In this document: one piece after another, positions 1 through 8,239 of the stretch
How positions within the stretch are numbered: position 1 is the first letter of the stretch
How the letters are laid out: each line of letters begins with the position of its first letter
Origin: Desulfovibrio desulfuricans
GTDB lineage: Bacteria; Desulfobacterota; Desulfovibrionia; Desulfovibrionales; Desulfovibrionaceae
Direction of reading: 5' to 3'
Assembly (NCBI RefSeq): GCF_024460775.1
Contig: NZ_JANFYZ010000003.1
Coordinates: 288,844 to 352,843, forward strand
DNA length: 64,000 bases
The notes under the pieces: generated by a model
The model's input: only the letters and a program-made list of their open reading frames with translations
Databases searched by the model: none
Told to the model about the DNA's origin: nothing
Made by a program: the position numbers and the translations under genes

Positions 1-1148
1 GTCAATTCCTGGCCCAGGCCGGGCAGTTCGGGCACGGAGTACATTCCCTTTTCGGGCATGTAGTTGTGCACGCACGTTCTGGTATTGGGCTCTAGCAAGG
101 CGTAGCGGTGCAACTCATGGATCATGAAGTTGGGGATAGCCGCCTCCATATGTAAGGCCGCAGCGGTCGAAATAGGTCCGCCGCATACGTGGATCTGGAC
201 GGTCGCATCGTAAACATGGGCCATATCGCAGATTTTCTTTACTTCAGTGATGCCGCCGCAGGTGCAGATATCAGGCTGAATGACGCTCACAGAACCTTCT
301 TCAAGGAAGGGACGGTAGCCCCAGCGCCAGTAAATGCGCTCACCGGCAGCGATGGGAATCGGCACATTGTCCGCAACCTTCTTCATCTGCTTGGGGTTCA
401 GAGGCATGACGGGTTCTTCGTAATACAGGACGCCCAGCTCGGTGATCATGCGGCCAAACTGAATGGCTGCAATGGTGGACGTAAAAGAATGCATTTCAAC
501 AATGATATCCATATCCGGCCCAACCGCCTTGCGCATGGCTGCAAGGCGGTCATAGCCCCGGCGCAGCACCCTGTCGGGCAGTACGCCTGAAAGATCCTGC
601 TGGTTCCAGTTGCCCTGCCCGTCCATGGCGAGAACGTCCACCTTAAGGGCATCGTATCCTTCTTCCTGAGCGATAAGCGCGGTTTCCGCATAGGCCTGGG
701 GATCAACAAGCATGGCCTTGTCCTTGCCGGAACCCCAGCCGAACTGCAACTGGCTGGCATAAGCTCGTATCTTGCTGCGCGTTTTGCCGCCAAGTAGCTG
801 ATACACTGGGACGCCGAGAGCCTTACCCTTGATGTCCCACATGGCAAGGTCAAGGCCGCTCATGGCAGCGGAAAAAATACCGCCGCCGCCCTGTCCCCAA
901 AATGTCTTGCGCAACATCTTTTCCCATATTGCTTCGTTGCACATGGGGTCCATGCCAATGAGAATCTGGGCCAGATCCTTGGCCATGCCAAATCCGCCAG
1001 AAGCGCCCACGCCGTATGCAAGGCCCACTTCGCCAAAACCGCTGATGCCTTCATCCGTATTTACCCGAACAACAACCGGACGCCACTTGCTGGTAGCGGA
1101 ACTGAAGTCATTGGCCACATCAATAATATCAATACTCGTAATCTTCAT
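1..1148 (-). CDS. Mandelate racemase/enolase-superfamily enzyme (sugar-acid dehydratase-like), 3' end outside window
   Basis: The reading frame begins MKITSIDIID and runs off the window edge after about 382 residues, so only the C-terminal end is missing. It has the enolase-superfamily layout: an N-terminal capping domain, then a barrel with AVKVD (catalytic lysine region, about residue 167), VEMHS, YYEEP and AAGER (three acidic metal-ligand positions), QPD and IHVCGGP (Asp-His general-base positions). This resembles the D-galactonate dehydratase/RspA branch; the exact sugar acid cannot be read. A second in-frame ATG lies one codon upstream (1151), but AGGAG at 1156-1160 is better spaced for 1148. 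It is the second gene of a pair with the MFS transporter 25 bases upstream and is probably controlled by the divergent LysR. Confidence 0.85.
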   Translation of the reverse strand, partial: MKITSIDIIDVANDFSSATSKWRPVVVRVNTDEGISGFGEVGLAYGVGASGGFGMAKDLAQILIGMDPMCNEAIWEKMLRKTFWGQGGGGIFSAAMSGLDLAMWDIKGKALGVPVYQLLGGKTRSKIRAYASQLQFGWGSGKDKAMLVDPQAYAETALIAQEEGYDALKVDVLAMDGQGNWNQQDLSGVLPDRVLRRGYDRLAAMRKAVGPDMDIIVEMHSFTSTIAAIQFGRMITELGVLYYEEPVMPLNPKQMKKVADNVPIPIAAGERIYWRWGYRPFLEEGSVSVIQPDICTCGGITEVKKICDMAHVYDATVQIHVCGGPISTAAALHMEAAIPNFMIHELHRYALLEPNTRTCVHNYMPEKGMYSVPELPGLGQEL

Positions 1149-1173
1149 CATTATTCTCCTGTGAGCAGCGCCG

Positions 1174-2469
1174 CTAATAGCGTTTGACTGCAAGAACGCC
1201 CGCAGCGATGGTTGCCGCCGCTCCTGTGAATACAAGGCAGAGCAGGCCGCCGCTGTACTGGCCGGTAGTGTTTATGAAAAATCCGATCATGGCGGGCGCA
1301 AGCGATGCAAGCCCGTTGGCAAGGCCGTTCATTATGCCTGACGCTGTAGACATGGACGGGCCGGGAATCAGCCCTTGCAGCAACGTCCAGGCCACCGGCG
1401 TTCCCATGGTGCAGAATGCCACAGCCAGAGACAGCAATATGGCGGAGAGATATTTTTGCTCAGTGACCGCACCCAGATAAACGCAGCAACCGGCAAAAAA
1501 CATGGCTGCCATCAGAATTGGCGCGCTTCTGCCTATCTTGTCCGTCAAAAATCCGCAGGACACCTTAAAGATAATGGAAAGCACAAAGGGCAAGGACGCC
1601 ATCCAGCCCATTTCGCTCCAGCTGAACCCTCTGGCTGATTTGAGGTAGCTCGGCAACCAGGTTATCAGGCCCCAGTACATGCATTGGAGGCACAAGTACC
1701 AAAACACCAAAAGCCAGTACCGGTAATTGCCGATGAATCCCTTGAGACGCTGCCCCAGCGGCAACGCAACTTCATTGGTCGCCGAAACTTCCTGCCCCTC
1801 TTCAATGTGAGCCAGTTCTGCCTTGTTGATGCTTTTATGCTGCCTCGGGGTATCCGCCGTATGCCGCCACAGCAGGTACAGAGGGATCAAACCCACAGCA
1901 AGGCAAAAATGGAAATTGGCTCTCCAGCCGTAGTTACCAATAAGATAAGCAAAAAACGGCATAGCCAGAGCCGGAGCGACAGATTGCCCCACAACCCAGG
2001 CGGCGTTGGCCCGCCCGCGTTCCTGCCGGGGAAACCAATTTTTTACAAAAACACTCTGTAGCGGGTAATACATGCCTTCGCCAACGCCCAGCATAATGCG
2101 GCTGACGATGATGATCGCAAATGTGGAGGCAATGCCGCCCAGGAACAGGGAGGCCGTCCAAAGGCCGATACAGAGCATCATGGATTTGCGCGGCCCCAAA
2201 TAGTCGCCTATGGGGGCCAGCAGCACGTTTGCAACGCCATAGGCCGCAAGAAATACGGACATCATCATGCCAATCTGAACGGGTGCGCCTTTGATGCCCA
2301 TTTCAATAAGAAAAGGATCGTTGGCGGCCAAGACCGAAACGTTAACGCGGTCAAGGTATGCTATGAATATCCCGATAAACAGACAGAATACAACGATGAA
2401 CCGCTTTTTTGTCGGTTCTTCGCCCACATCCTTTACTGCATTTGCAGGGGAAATAACGCCTTCACTCAT
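1174..2469 (-). CDS. MFS transporter, anion:cation symporter type
   Basis: This 431-residue protein has about twelve hydrophobic segments and the major facilitator layout, including a cytoplasmic loop motif near GDYLGPRKS between segments 2 and 3. The sequence looks like the ACS branch that carries galactonate, glucarate and hexuronates (GudP/GarP/DgoT-like). I chose the start MSEGVISPAN because AGGGAGAG precedes it at a good distance; a longer frame adds 19 residues without a ribosome site. It precedes the enolase-superfamily dehydratase by 25 bases, so the two probably form an uptake-and-dehydration operon for a sugar acid. The substrate is inferred only from the pairing. Confidence 0.85.
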   Translation of the reverse strand: MSEGVISPANAVKDVGEEPTKKRFIVVFCLFIGIFIAYLDRVNVSVLAANDPFLIEMGIKGAPVQIGMMMSVFLAAYGVANVLLAPIGDYLGPRKSMMLCIGLWTASLFLGGIASTFAIIIVSRIMLGVGEGMYYPLQSVFVKNWFPRQERGRANAAWVVGQSVAPALAMPFFAYLIGNYGWRANFHFCLAVGLIPLYLLWRHTADTPRQHKSINKAELAHIEEGQEVSATNEVALPLGQRLKGFIGNYRYWLLVFWYLCLQCMYWGLITWLPSYLKSARGFSWSEMGWMASLPFVLSIIFKVSCGFLTDKIGRSAPILMAAMFFAGCCVYLGAVTEQKYLSAILLSLAVAFCTMGTPVAWTLLQGLIPGPSMSTASGIMNGLANGLASLAPAMIGFFINTTGQYSGGLLCLVFTGAAATIAAGVLAVKRY

Positions 2470-2649
2470 ATGCTCTCCCTTTGGCGGTTTCTCTATGAGC
2501 AGCCAATGCGCATTTGCTGTAATCATATTACGCCGTTATCAGTCAATTCGTTCCCATTGCAGGCTACCGGTATTGCCCATATGGAATTTTTATTGTCACG
2601 ACTATGCTGCGTAAATCCAGATGGGTAAAATTGTTTTTATTTGTCGATT

Positions 2650-2666
2650 AATAAGATAAAGTTATT
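2650..2666. promoter_or_regulatory. Candidate LysR-type operator in the divergent intergenic region
   Basis: The 224-base gap between the divergent transporter and lysR-type genes is AT-rich compared with its surroundings. At 2650-2666 it holds the inverted repeat AATAA-GATAAAG-TTATT, which has the spaced TTA/TAA dyad form common for LysR regulators. It lies 28 bases before the LysR start, where binding could autoregulate and also control the divergent operon. This is inference from position and symmetry. Confidence 0.35.
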
Positions 2667-2693
2667 GAAACAGCTAAATGAAAGGGAAAACTC

Positions 2694-3644
2694 ATGCAAT
2701 TGACGCTGCGGCAAATTGAGGCATTTCTGACGGTTGCAAACCTTCGCAGCTTCACTGCTGCAGGGGCTTCCTTGCACATAACCCAAAGTGCCGTAAGCAA
2801 CCTCATCAAGGATCTTGAGGCGCAGGTTGGCGTGCCACTTTTTGACCGTACGTCGCGCTTCGTCTCACTGTCCCCCGATGGACGGGAGATGTACACGCTG
2901 GCCCAAAAGGCCTTTCACGAATTCTTGCTTATGGAGAAATACGCCGCAGATCTTAGCAGTCTGCGCGCGGGCAGAGTGCGCGTTGTTGGCGCGCCGCTCA
3001 TAGCCTGCACACTGTTGCCGCTGCTGCTCGCGCACTTCAAGAGGGCCCAACCCGCCATACGTGTCGAGCTGGTGGATCAGCCCATGGCGCTGGTACAATC
3101 AAGTATACAGCAAGGGGATGCAGAAGTCGGTTTTGGCCCGGCCCGCCTGCCTGAGACAGACATTATCGCCCGCCATTTTTTTACCACCCCTGTGAGCATG
3201 CTCTCACGCCCGGATCACCCGCTGGCAGGGAGGCACAGCACCTGGAGCGAGGTTAAAAAGGTTCCCGTGGTTGCGGTGGGCAGGGAATCAGTGGGCTATA
3301 TCGCCGCGGACGTGGGTACGCAGCCGCCGTTTACCATTGGCCATGTGGTCAACCAGATGCCAACAGCCTTTGCTCTGGCCGCAGCAGGTTGCGGCGTTGC
3401 ACTGGCTGGACGGTTTTCGCTGATGCTGGCACGGGGCTATGGTCTTGTGGCTACCCTCCTGCACGACCCAGTACTGTACCGGGAAATGCAGATGTACCTG
3501 CCTGCTGCCCGCAAACTCTCGGACGCTGCCGCCACATTTGTGGATTTTGCCACGCAGTTTGTGAAAGATCACGACCCCAACACACTGGATTCAGCCACTG
3601 TTGCCGAACTGGCACCGCCGCTCTGTACACGCAGAGACTCCTGA
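2694..3644 (+). CDS. LysR-family transcriptional regulator
   Basis: The 316-residue protein begins with a LysR winged helix-turn-helix (about residues 3-62: LRQIEAFLTVA, TQSAVSNLIKDLEAQVG, LFDRTSR), followed by a substrate-binding domain from about residue 90. The length is usual for the family. AAGGGAAAA lies just before the ATG. It is transcribed away from the MFS transporter and enolase-superfamily gene, the classical arrangement for a LysR activator of a catabolic operon, with the sugar acid or a product as likely effector. The effector is inferred from context only. Confidence 0.9.
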   Translation: MQLTLRQIEAFLTVANLRSFTAAGASLHITQSAVSNLIKDLEAQVGVPLFDRTSRFVSLSPDGREMYTLAQKAFHEFLLMEKYAADLSSLRAGRVRVVGAPLIACTLLPLLLAHFKRAQPAIRVELVDQPMALVQSSIQQGDAEVGFGPARLPETDIIARHFFTTPVSMLSRPDHPLAGRHSTWSEVKKVPVVAVGRESVGYIAADVGTQPPFTIGHVVNQMPTAFALAAAGCGVALAGRFSLMLARGYGLVATLLHDPVLYREMQMYLPAARKLSDAAATFVDFATQFVKDHDPNTLDSATVAELAPPLCTRRDS

Positions 3645-3739
3645 TCGCAGGTGGCTGGCCTGCCTTTGCAGCATGAAAAAACGCCCCGCTAAAAAGCAGA
3701 GCGTCTGAACACACATCGGACAAACCTGAAGAACGTGCG

Positions 3740-3991
3740 CTAATTGTTTGTCGCGGCGGCGGGCTGCACCATGATGGCCCCGGCCTCCCTGCGGCGCAGG
3801 GCAATGGTTACTTCCGCGCAACGCAAGGCCAGAGGGTCGCGCAGGGGGGCATAGCCCACCACAGAAACAGGCATGCCAGACCCCAGCCCCATGTCTCGGA
3901 TGCGCCGCGCAAGTTCGCCCCGTGCATTGATGCTGACAATACGAGCCATCTCGCCCACCTTGAGGGACGTGAGAGGAATAACTGAATCCAT
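3740..3991 (-). CDS. feoA: FeoA-domain protein
   Basis: An 83-residue protein with the SH3-like FeoA fold: PLTSLKVGEMARIVSI, then RRIRDMGLGSGMPVSVVG, and a C-terminal strand EVTIALRRREAGAIMV. FeoA is a small cytosolic partner of the ferrous iron transporter FeoB. No feoB or second feoA lies next to it here, so it is an orphan copy and could serve a distant FeoB. GGAGG precedes the ATG. A Fur-like box lies about 43 bases upstream, which fits iron repression. Confidence 0.85.
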   Translation of the reverse strand: MDSVIPLTSLKVGEMARIVSINARGELARRIRDMGLGSGMPVSVVGYAPLRDPLALRCAEVTIALRRREAGAIMVQPAAATNN

Positions 3992-4033
3992 TGCGCCTCC
4001 GGGAGAACCTTTAAAAAACTGTATAATTTAAAA

Positions 4034-4050
4034 ATAACATTCATTTTCAA
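4034..4050 (-). promoter_or_regulatory. Candidate Fur box upstream of feoA
   Basis: Read on the minus strand this is TTGAAAATGAATGTTAT. Its left half matches the WTGAAAAT half of the Desulfovibrio-type Fur box as I recall it (WTGAAAATNATTTTCAW); the right half has about three mismatches. It sits 43 bases before the feoA ATG and next to AT-rich sequence (AATTATAC) that could be the -10 element. The whole 3992-4245 gap is otherwise without a recognisable gene. Confidence 0.4.
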
Positions 4051-4245
4051 TTTACCATTCATTGCCCCTGGCGTCAAGAAAAGAGACCCTCGGCAATCTG
4101 CGGTGAGCGCGCCACGCGCTGCTCCTCGCGGGACAGGCTCCTCCGCTCCACTCGACCATATGGCCCGACTCTGGCATGATGCCTTGCAGCGGGAGGGTCG
4201 CTTGCCTCCACGCCCTTTCCGGCACACGTCAACAACGGACAAGCC

Positions 4246-4917
4246 ATGAGTATTCTGAAAAAAGTTCTGGAACGGGGCCTCACCCCTTCCAACGTCATAA
4301 GCTACCTGTGTTTGCAGATCATGCGCGTCAACGGCGCGTTCTGGGGCACCCTGCGCCTGCGGCTCAAGGCCCTTGCGCTGGGCGTGCAGGTGGGTGCTGG
4401 CGTGTCAGCCCACGGGCCTGTGGGCCTGCTGCGCTGGCCAGGCAGCCGCATGAGCATCGGTGCTGGCGCAAGCCTTATTTCTTCCTGGCGGCGGGCCACT
4501 GCTGCGGCTCTGGCCCATCCCGTGCGTCTGCGCACCTTTGGCCCAGGAGCCAGCATTGAAATCGGCCCCGGCTGCCAGTTGAGCGGCACATCCATCACCG
4601 CCCGCTCCACGGTCATACGCCTTGAGCGTCAGGTCATGGTTGGGCCCAACTGTATTATGGTGGATTCCGACTTTCACGCCCACTGGCCGCCGGAAGCCCG
4701 CGCCACAGAACCCGGCATGGAAGGCGACCGCCCGGTAACCATTGGCGACTACGTGTGGATTGGCATGAACTGCCTTATCCTCAAGGGCGTAACCATTGGC
4801 GAGGGGGCCATCATCGGCGCTGGCAGCGTGGTCACGCGAGATGTGCCGCCCTTCTGCCTTGCCGCTGGCGCTCCCGCCCGCGTGCTGCGCAGCCTCAAGC
4901 CCGGCACTGCGGAATAG
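4246..4917 (+). CDS. Hexapeptide-repeat acyltransferase (LbH, maltose/galactoside acetyltransferase-like)
   Basis: The 223-residue protein has a hydrophilic N-terminal part and a C-terminal left-handed beta-helix built from hexapeptide repeats: VTIGDYVWIGMNCLILKG, then VTIGEGAIIGAGSVVTRD, closing with AAGAPARVLR. This ending is typical of sugar O-acetyltransferases of the WbbJ/maltose acetyltransferase group. A conserved VDSDFHAHWP segment about residue 143 resembles the active-site histidine loop of that group. The acceptor cannot be read; cell-surface sugars are likely for this family. The helicase gene follows 32 bases downstream and is probably co-transcribed by proximity only. Confidence 0.8.
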   Translation: MSILKKVLERGLTPSNVISYLCLQIMRVNGAFWGTLRLRLKALALGVQVGAGVSAHGPVGLLRWPGSRMSIGAGASLISSWRRATAAALAHPVRLRTFGPGASIEIGPGCQLSGTSITARSTVIRLERQVMVGPNCIMVDSDFHAHWPPEARATEPGMEGDRPVTIGDYVWIGMNCLILKGVTIGEGAIIGAGSVVTRDVPPFCLAAGAPARVLRSLKPGTAE

Positions 4918-4949
4918 GTCACTGCACGGTGTCTGTGGGAGAATATATC

Positions 4950-7900
4950 GTGGCACTGCTGGCGTCAGAAAAGCTGGGTGCGCAGGTCACGTGCCACAAG
5001 CTCTTTCCGCCGGTGGAGCCATGCTACGCGCCCACACGCCTGCCCTGGCCCGCTGCCATCAGCCGTGCCCTGGAGCAGCGCGGCATCAACGGGCTTTACA
5101 GCCATCAGGCCCTTGCCACAGACCACATCCGCGCCGGGCATTCCATTGTTGCAGCCACGCCCACGGCCAGCGGCAAAAGCCTTATCTACAACCTGCCCGT
5201 GCTCGACCGCTACCTGCGCGACCGTGACGCCCGCGCCCTGTATCTCTTCCCGCTCAAGGCTCTGGCGCAGGATCAGCTTGGCGCGTTCAACGCTCTGGTG
5301 GAGGGCTGGCCCAAGGAGGCCCGCCCCACTGCCGCCCTGTATGATGGCGACACCACCGACCATTTTCGGCGCAAAATCCGGCGCAATCCGCCCACGGTGC
5401 TTATCAGCAATCCCGAGATGCTGCATCTCGGCATTCTGCCTCACCACGAGCAATGGGCGGAATTTCTGGCGGGCCTGAGCCATGTGGTTGTGGACGAGGC
5501 CCATACCTACCGGGGCGTGTTTGGGGCGCACATGGCCCAGGTGTTCCGGCGGCTCAACCGCATCGCCGGACGCTACGGCGCGCGGCCCGTCTATGTGCTG
5601 TGCACGGCCACTGTGGGCAATCCCGGCGAACTGGCGGCAGCGCTGACCGGCACGGATGCGCCTGCCGCCGCGCCTATCCTTGCTACAGATTCCCCGTCTC
5701 CGGTTCCTTCCTCTGCTTCTGCCACCCGCACAGCGGATGCGCCAGTGGTTATTGACCAGTCCGGCGCGCCGCAGGGGCCAAGGCACTTTGTTTTTCTTAA
5801 TCCGGAACAAAGCCCCGCTACTGCGGCTATTGACCTGCTCAAGGCGGCGCTGGCCCGCAACCTGCGCACCATAGTCTACTGCCGCTCGCGGCGCATGACA
5901 GAACTTATCAGCCTGTGGGCCGGGCAATCTGGCGTATTTTCCGAGCGAATTTCCGCCTATCGCGCGGGCTTTCTGCCAGAGGAAAGACGCGGCATCGAGG
6001 CCCGCATGGCCTCGGGCGAGTTGCTGGCCGTGGTCAGCACCAGCGCGCTGGAACTGGGCATAGACATTGGCGGGCTGGACGTGTGCATTCTAGTGGGCTA
6101 CCCCGGCACGGTCATGTCCACCCTGCAACGCGGCGGGCGCGTGGGCCGCGCGCAGCAGGAATCCGCCGTTATCGTGGTGGCGGGCGAGGATGCGCTGGAT
6201 CAGTATTTTGCTCGTAATCCCGAAGACTTTTTCAGCCGCCCTGCGGAAAAAGCCGTGGTCAACCCGGACAACGAGGTCATTTTGACCCGCCATCTGGAGT
6301 GCGCGGCGGCAGAAATGCCCCTCACCCCCGGTGAAGCCATGCTGGCAAGCCCTGCTGCCCGCGCCGCCGCCCGCGCGCTCAACGCCAAGGGCCTATTGCT
6401 GCAATCGGCGGACGGCACCCAACTGCTGGCCGCCCGCAAGCGACCCCAGCGGCATGTGGATTTGCGCGGCACAGGCCAGACCTTCAGCATTGAAGATCAG
6501 GACGGCCAGATCATCGGCTCTGTGGATGGCTTTCGCGCATGGCAGGAGACGCACCCCGGCGCTGTTTACCTGCACCGGGGCCGCAGCTATGTGATTGAAG
6601 AGATGGACCCGGCCCGCGCCCGCATTGTGGCCAAGGCTGCCAAGGTCTCGTGGTTTACGCGCACACGCGGGCAAAAAAGCACGGACATTCTTGAAGAAAT
6701 TGAGCGCACATCACTGGGCCGCGTGCTGGTCTGCCGTGGCCGCCTGCGCATTACCGACACTGTGACCGGGTATGAAAAGCGCTCCACATCGGGCAACCGC
6801 CTGCTCACCATCACGCCGCTTGCCGCGCCGCCGCAGGTTTTTGAAACCGAGGGTCTGTGGTATGTCATACCAGACAGCATCCGGGCCTCGCTGGAAGAAC
6901 GCTTTCTGCACTACATGGGCTCTATCCACGCCCTTGAGCATGCTGCCATTGGCCTGCTGCCCCTGCTCATCATGGCCGACCGCAACGACTTTGGCGGCAT
7001 TTCCACCCCGCTGCATGCCCAAACCGGACTGTCGGGCGTATTTATTTACGACGGTCTGCCGGGTGGGGCGGGTCTGACCCGTCAGGCCTTTCCCGATGCG
7101 CGGGGCCTGCTGGAAGCCACCTTCAAGGCTGTTGCCGCCTGCCCCTGCGAGGACGGCTGCCCCTCCTGCGTGCATTCGCCCAAGTGCGGATCCGGCAACA
7201 GACCCATCAGCAAGATCGGCGCGCTGGAGCTGCTGCGCGAAATGCTGGCCCCCGGCACGGAAGGCTATGCCCTGTGCAGCGACCTGCGCATCAGCCCCGC
7301 TCCTGACAGGCTGGATATGGAATCGTTGGACGCAGCCTCTGCCCTGGCGGCAGCGCCCCGGCCTGCGGTTTCGGCTCTGGATTTCATCAATGAAGGCAGC
7401 CAGCCCAAAGCCGCGCACACTGCAATGGAGGAACAATCCATGAGCAAAAAGCACTCCGCGCCGGACAATCAGAACAGCCTGTTCGGCGCTAACGGCGTTG
7501 CGCAGTCCGGCTCCAGCGGCAGCGCCCCCACGCCTCAGAGGGAGGCCAGCAGCGCGCCGGACGCTCAAGGGACAAATACCTTTGACGCCGCAGGCCTGCT
7601 GACGCACATTCCCGTGCCGCCGCCAAAAAATTTTGTGGTCTTTGACGTCGAAACCCGGCGCTCCGCCGCCGAAGTGGGCGGCTGGAACCGGGCCGACCGC
7701 ATGGGCGTGAGTGTTGCCGTGGCCTACGACAGCAAGGCGGACGACTATTTCTCCTATCAGCAGAAGGAACTGCCCGCATTGTTCGAACGCCTGCGCGGGA
7801 GCGACCTTGTGGTGGGCTTCAACAACCTGCGCTTTGACTACGCCGTGCTCTCGCCCTTTGCGCCATTTGATCTGCGCACCCTGCCCAGTCTTGATCTTTT

Positions 7901-8165
7901 GCAGCGCGTGTACGAACGCCTGAACTACCGCCTTCCACTGGACAATCTGGGGCAGGCCACCCTGGGCGAACCCAAGAGCGCCGACGGCCTGCAAGCCCTG
8001 CAATGGTGGAAGGAAGGAAAGCTGGAAGATATCGCCACGTATTGCCGCAAGGATGTGGACATCACCCGCCGCCTTTATCTGCACGGTCTGGAGCAGGGCT
8101 TTTTGCTGTTCAGCAACAAGGCTGGCTCCCGTGTGCGCGTTCCTGTGGATTTTCACCGGCGTTGA
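4950..8165 (+). CDS. DEAD/DEAH helicase with DUF1998-type C-terminus fused to RNase H-like exonuclease (MrfA-MrfB-like)
   Basis: The 1071-residue frame starts at a GTG with GGGAG eight bases upstream. Residues about 45-420 are a superfamily 2 helicase: ATPTASGKS (Walker A), VVDEAHTY (DEAH), STSALELGIDIGGLD and QRGGRVGRAQ (motif VI). Residues about 650-760 carry the C-terminal domain with the cysteine cluster CPCEDGCPSCVHSPKCGSG, as in the YprA/MrfA family. After a low-complexity linker (about 830-885), residues 890-1071 form a DnaQ-like exonuclease: VVFDVETR (D, E), VVGFNNLRFDY (D) and YCRKD (YxxxD). In Bacillus subtilis, MrfA helicase and MrfB exonuclease are separate proteins acting in UvrABC-independent mitomycin C repair. 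The joined form suggests the same job; an internal start at 7440 could also give the exonuclease alone. Confidence 0.85.
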   Translation: MALLASEKLGAQVTCHKLFPPVEPCYAPTRLPWPAAISRALEQRGINGLYSHQALATDHIRAGHSIVAATPTASGKSLIYNLPVLDRYLRDRDARALYLFPLKALAQDQLGAFNALVEGWPKEARPTAALYDGDTTDHFRRKIRRNPPTVLISNPEMLHLGILPHHEQWAEFLAGLSHVVVDEAHTYRGVFGAHMAQVFRRLNRIAGRYGARPVYVLCTATVGNPGELAAALTGTDAPAAAPILATDSPSPVPSSASATRTADAPVVIDQSGAPQGPRHFVFLNPEQSPATAAIDLLKAALARNLRTIVYCRSRRMTELISLWAGQSGVFSERISAYRAGFLPEERRGIEARMASGELLAVVSTSALELGIDIGGLDVCILVGYPGTVMSTLQRGGRVGRAQQESAVIVVAGEDALDQYFARNPEDFFSRPAEKAVVNPDNEVILTRHLECAAAEMPLTPGEAMLASPAARAAARALNAKGLLLQSADGTQLLAARKRPQRHVDLRGTGQTFSIEDQDGQIIGSVDGFRAWQETHPGAVYLHRGRSYVIEEMDPARARIVAKAAKVSWFTRTRGQKSTDILEEIERTSLGRVLVCRGRLRITDTVTGYEKRSTSGNRLLTITPLAAPPQVFETEGLWYVIPDSIRASLEERFLHYMGSIHALEHAAIGLLPLLIMADRNDFGGISTPLHAQTGLSGVFIYDGLPGGAGLTRQAFPDARGLLEATFKAVAACPCEDGCPSCVHSPKCGSGNRPISKIGALELLREMLAPGTEGYALCSDLRISPAPDRLDMESLDAASALAAAPRPAVSALDFINEGSQPKAAHTAMEEQSMSKKHSAPDNQNSLFGANGVAQSGSSGSAPTPQREASSAPDAQGTNTFDAAGLLTHIPVPPPKNFVVFDVETRRSAAEVGGWNRADRMGVSVAVAYDSKADDYFSYQQKELPALFERLRGSDLVVGFNNLRFDYAVLSPFAPFDLRTLPSLDLLQRVYERLNYRLPLDNLGQATLGEPKSADGLQALQWWKEGKLEDIATYCRKDVDITRRLYLHGLEQGFLLFSNKAGSRVRVPVDFHRR
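7427..7442 (+). promoter_or_regulatory. Internal Shine-Dalgarno and ATG inside the helicase-exonuclease frame
   Basis: GGAGG at 7427-7431 lies eight bases before an in-frame ATG at 7440-7442 (MSKKHSAP), exactly at the junction between the helicase part and the linker before the exonuclease. This is a better ribosome site than that of the full-length start. Translation from it would give a separate 241-residue exonuclease. Confidence 0.55.
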
Positions 8166-8180
8166 GACTGCCAGCCGGAA

Positions 8181-8216
8181 AAAGCAAGACGCCCGCAATC
8201 GCGGGCGTCTTGCTTT
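8181..8216. terminator. Bidirectional intrinsic terminator between helicase gene and panB
   Basis: A perfect 16-base-pair stem (8181-8196 with 8201-8216) encloses an AATC loop. The arms begin with AAAGC and end with GCTTT, giving short U-tracts on both strands, so it can end the plus-strand helicase gene and the minus-strand speB-panB operon. Confidence 0.9.
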
Positions 8217-8239
8217 CAAATCTCTGTGACACGGCAGCG

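Noticed and set aside
6711..8219. Open minus-strand frame of about 500 codons over the helicase-exonuclease fusion
   Set aside because: Antisense shadow without recognisable domains.
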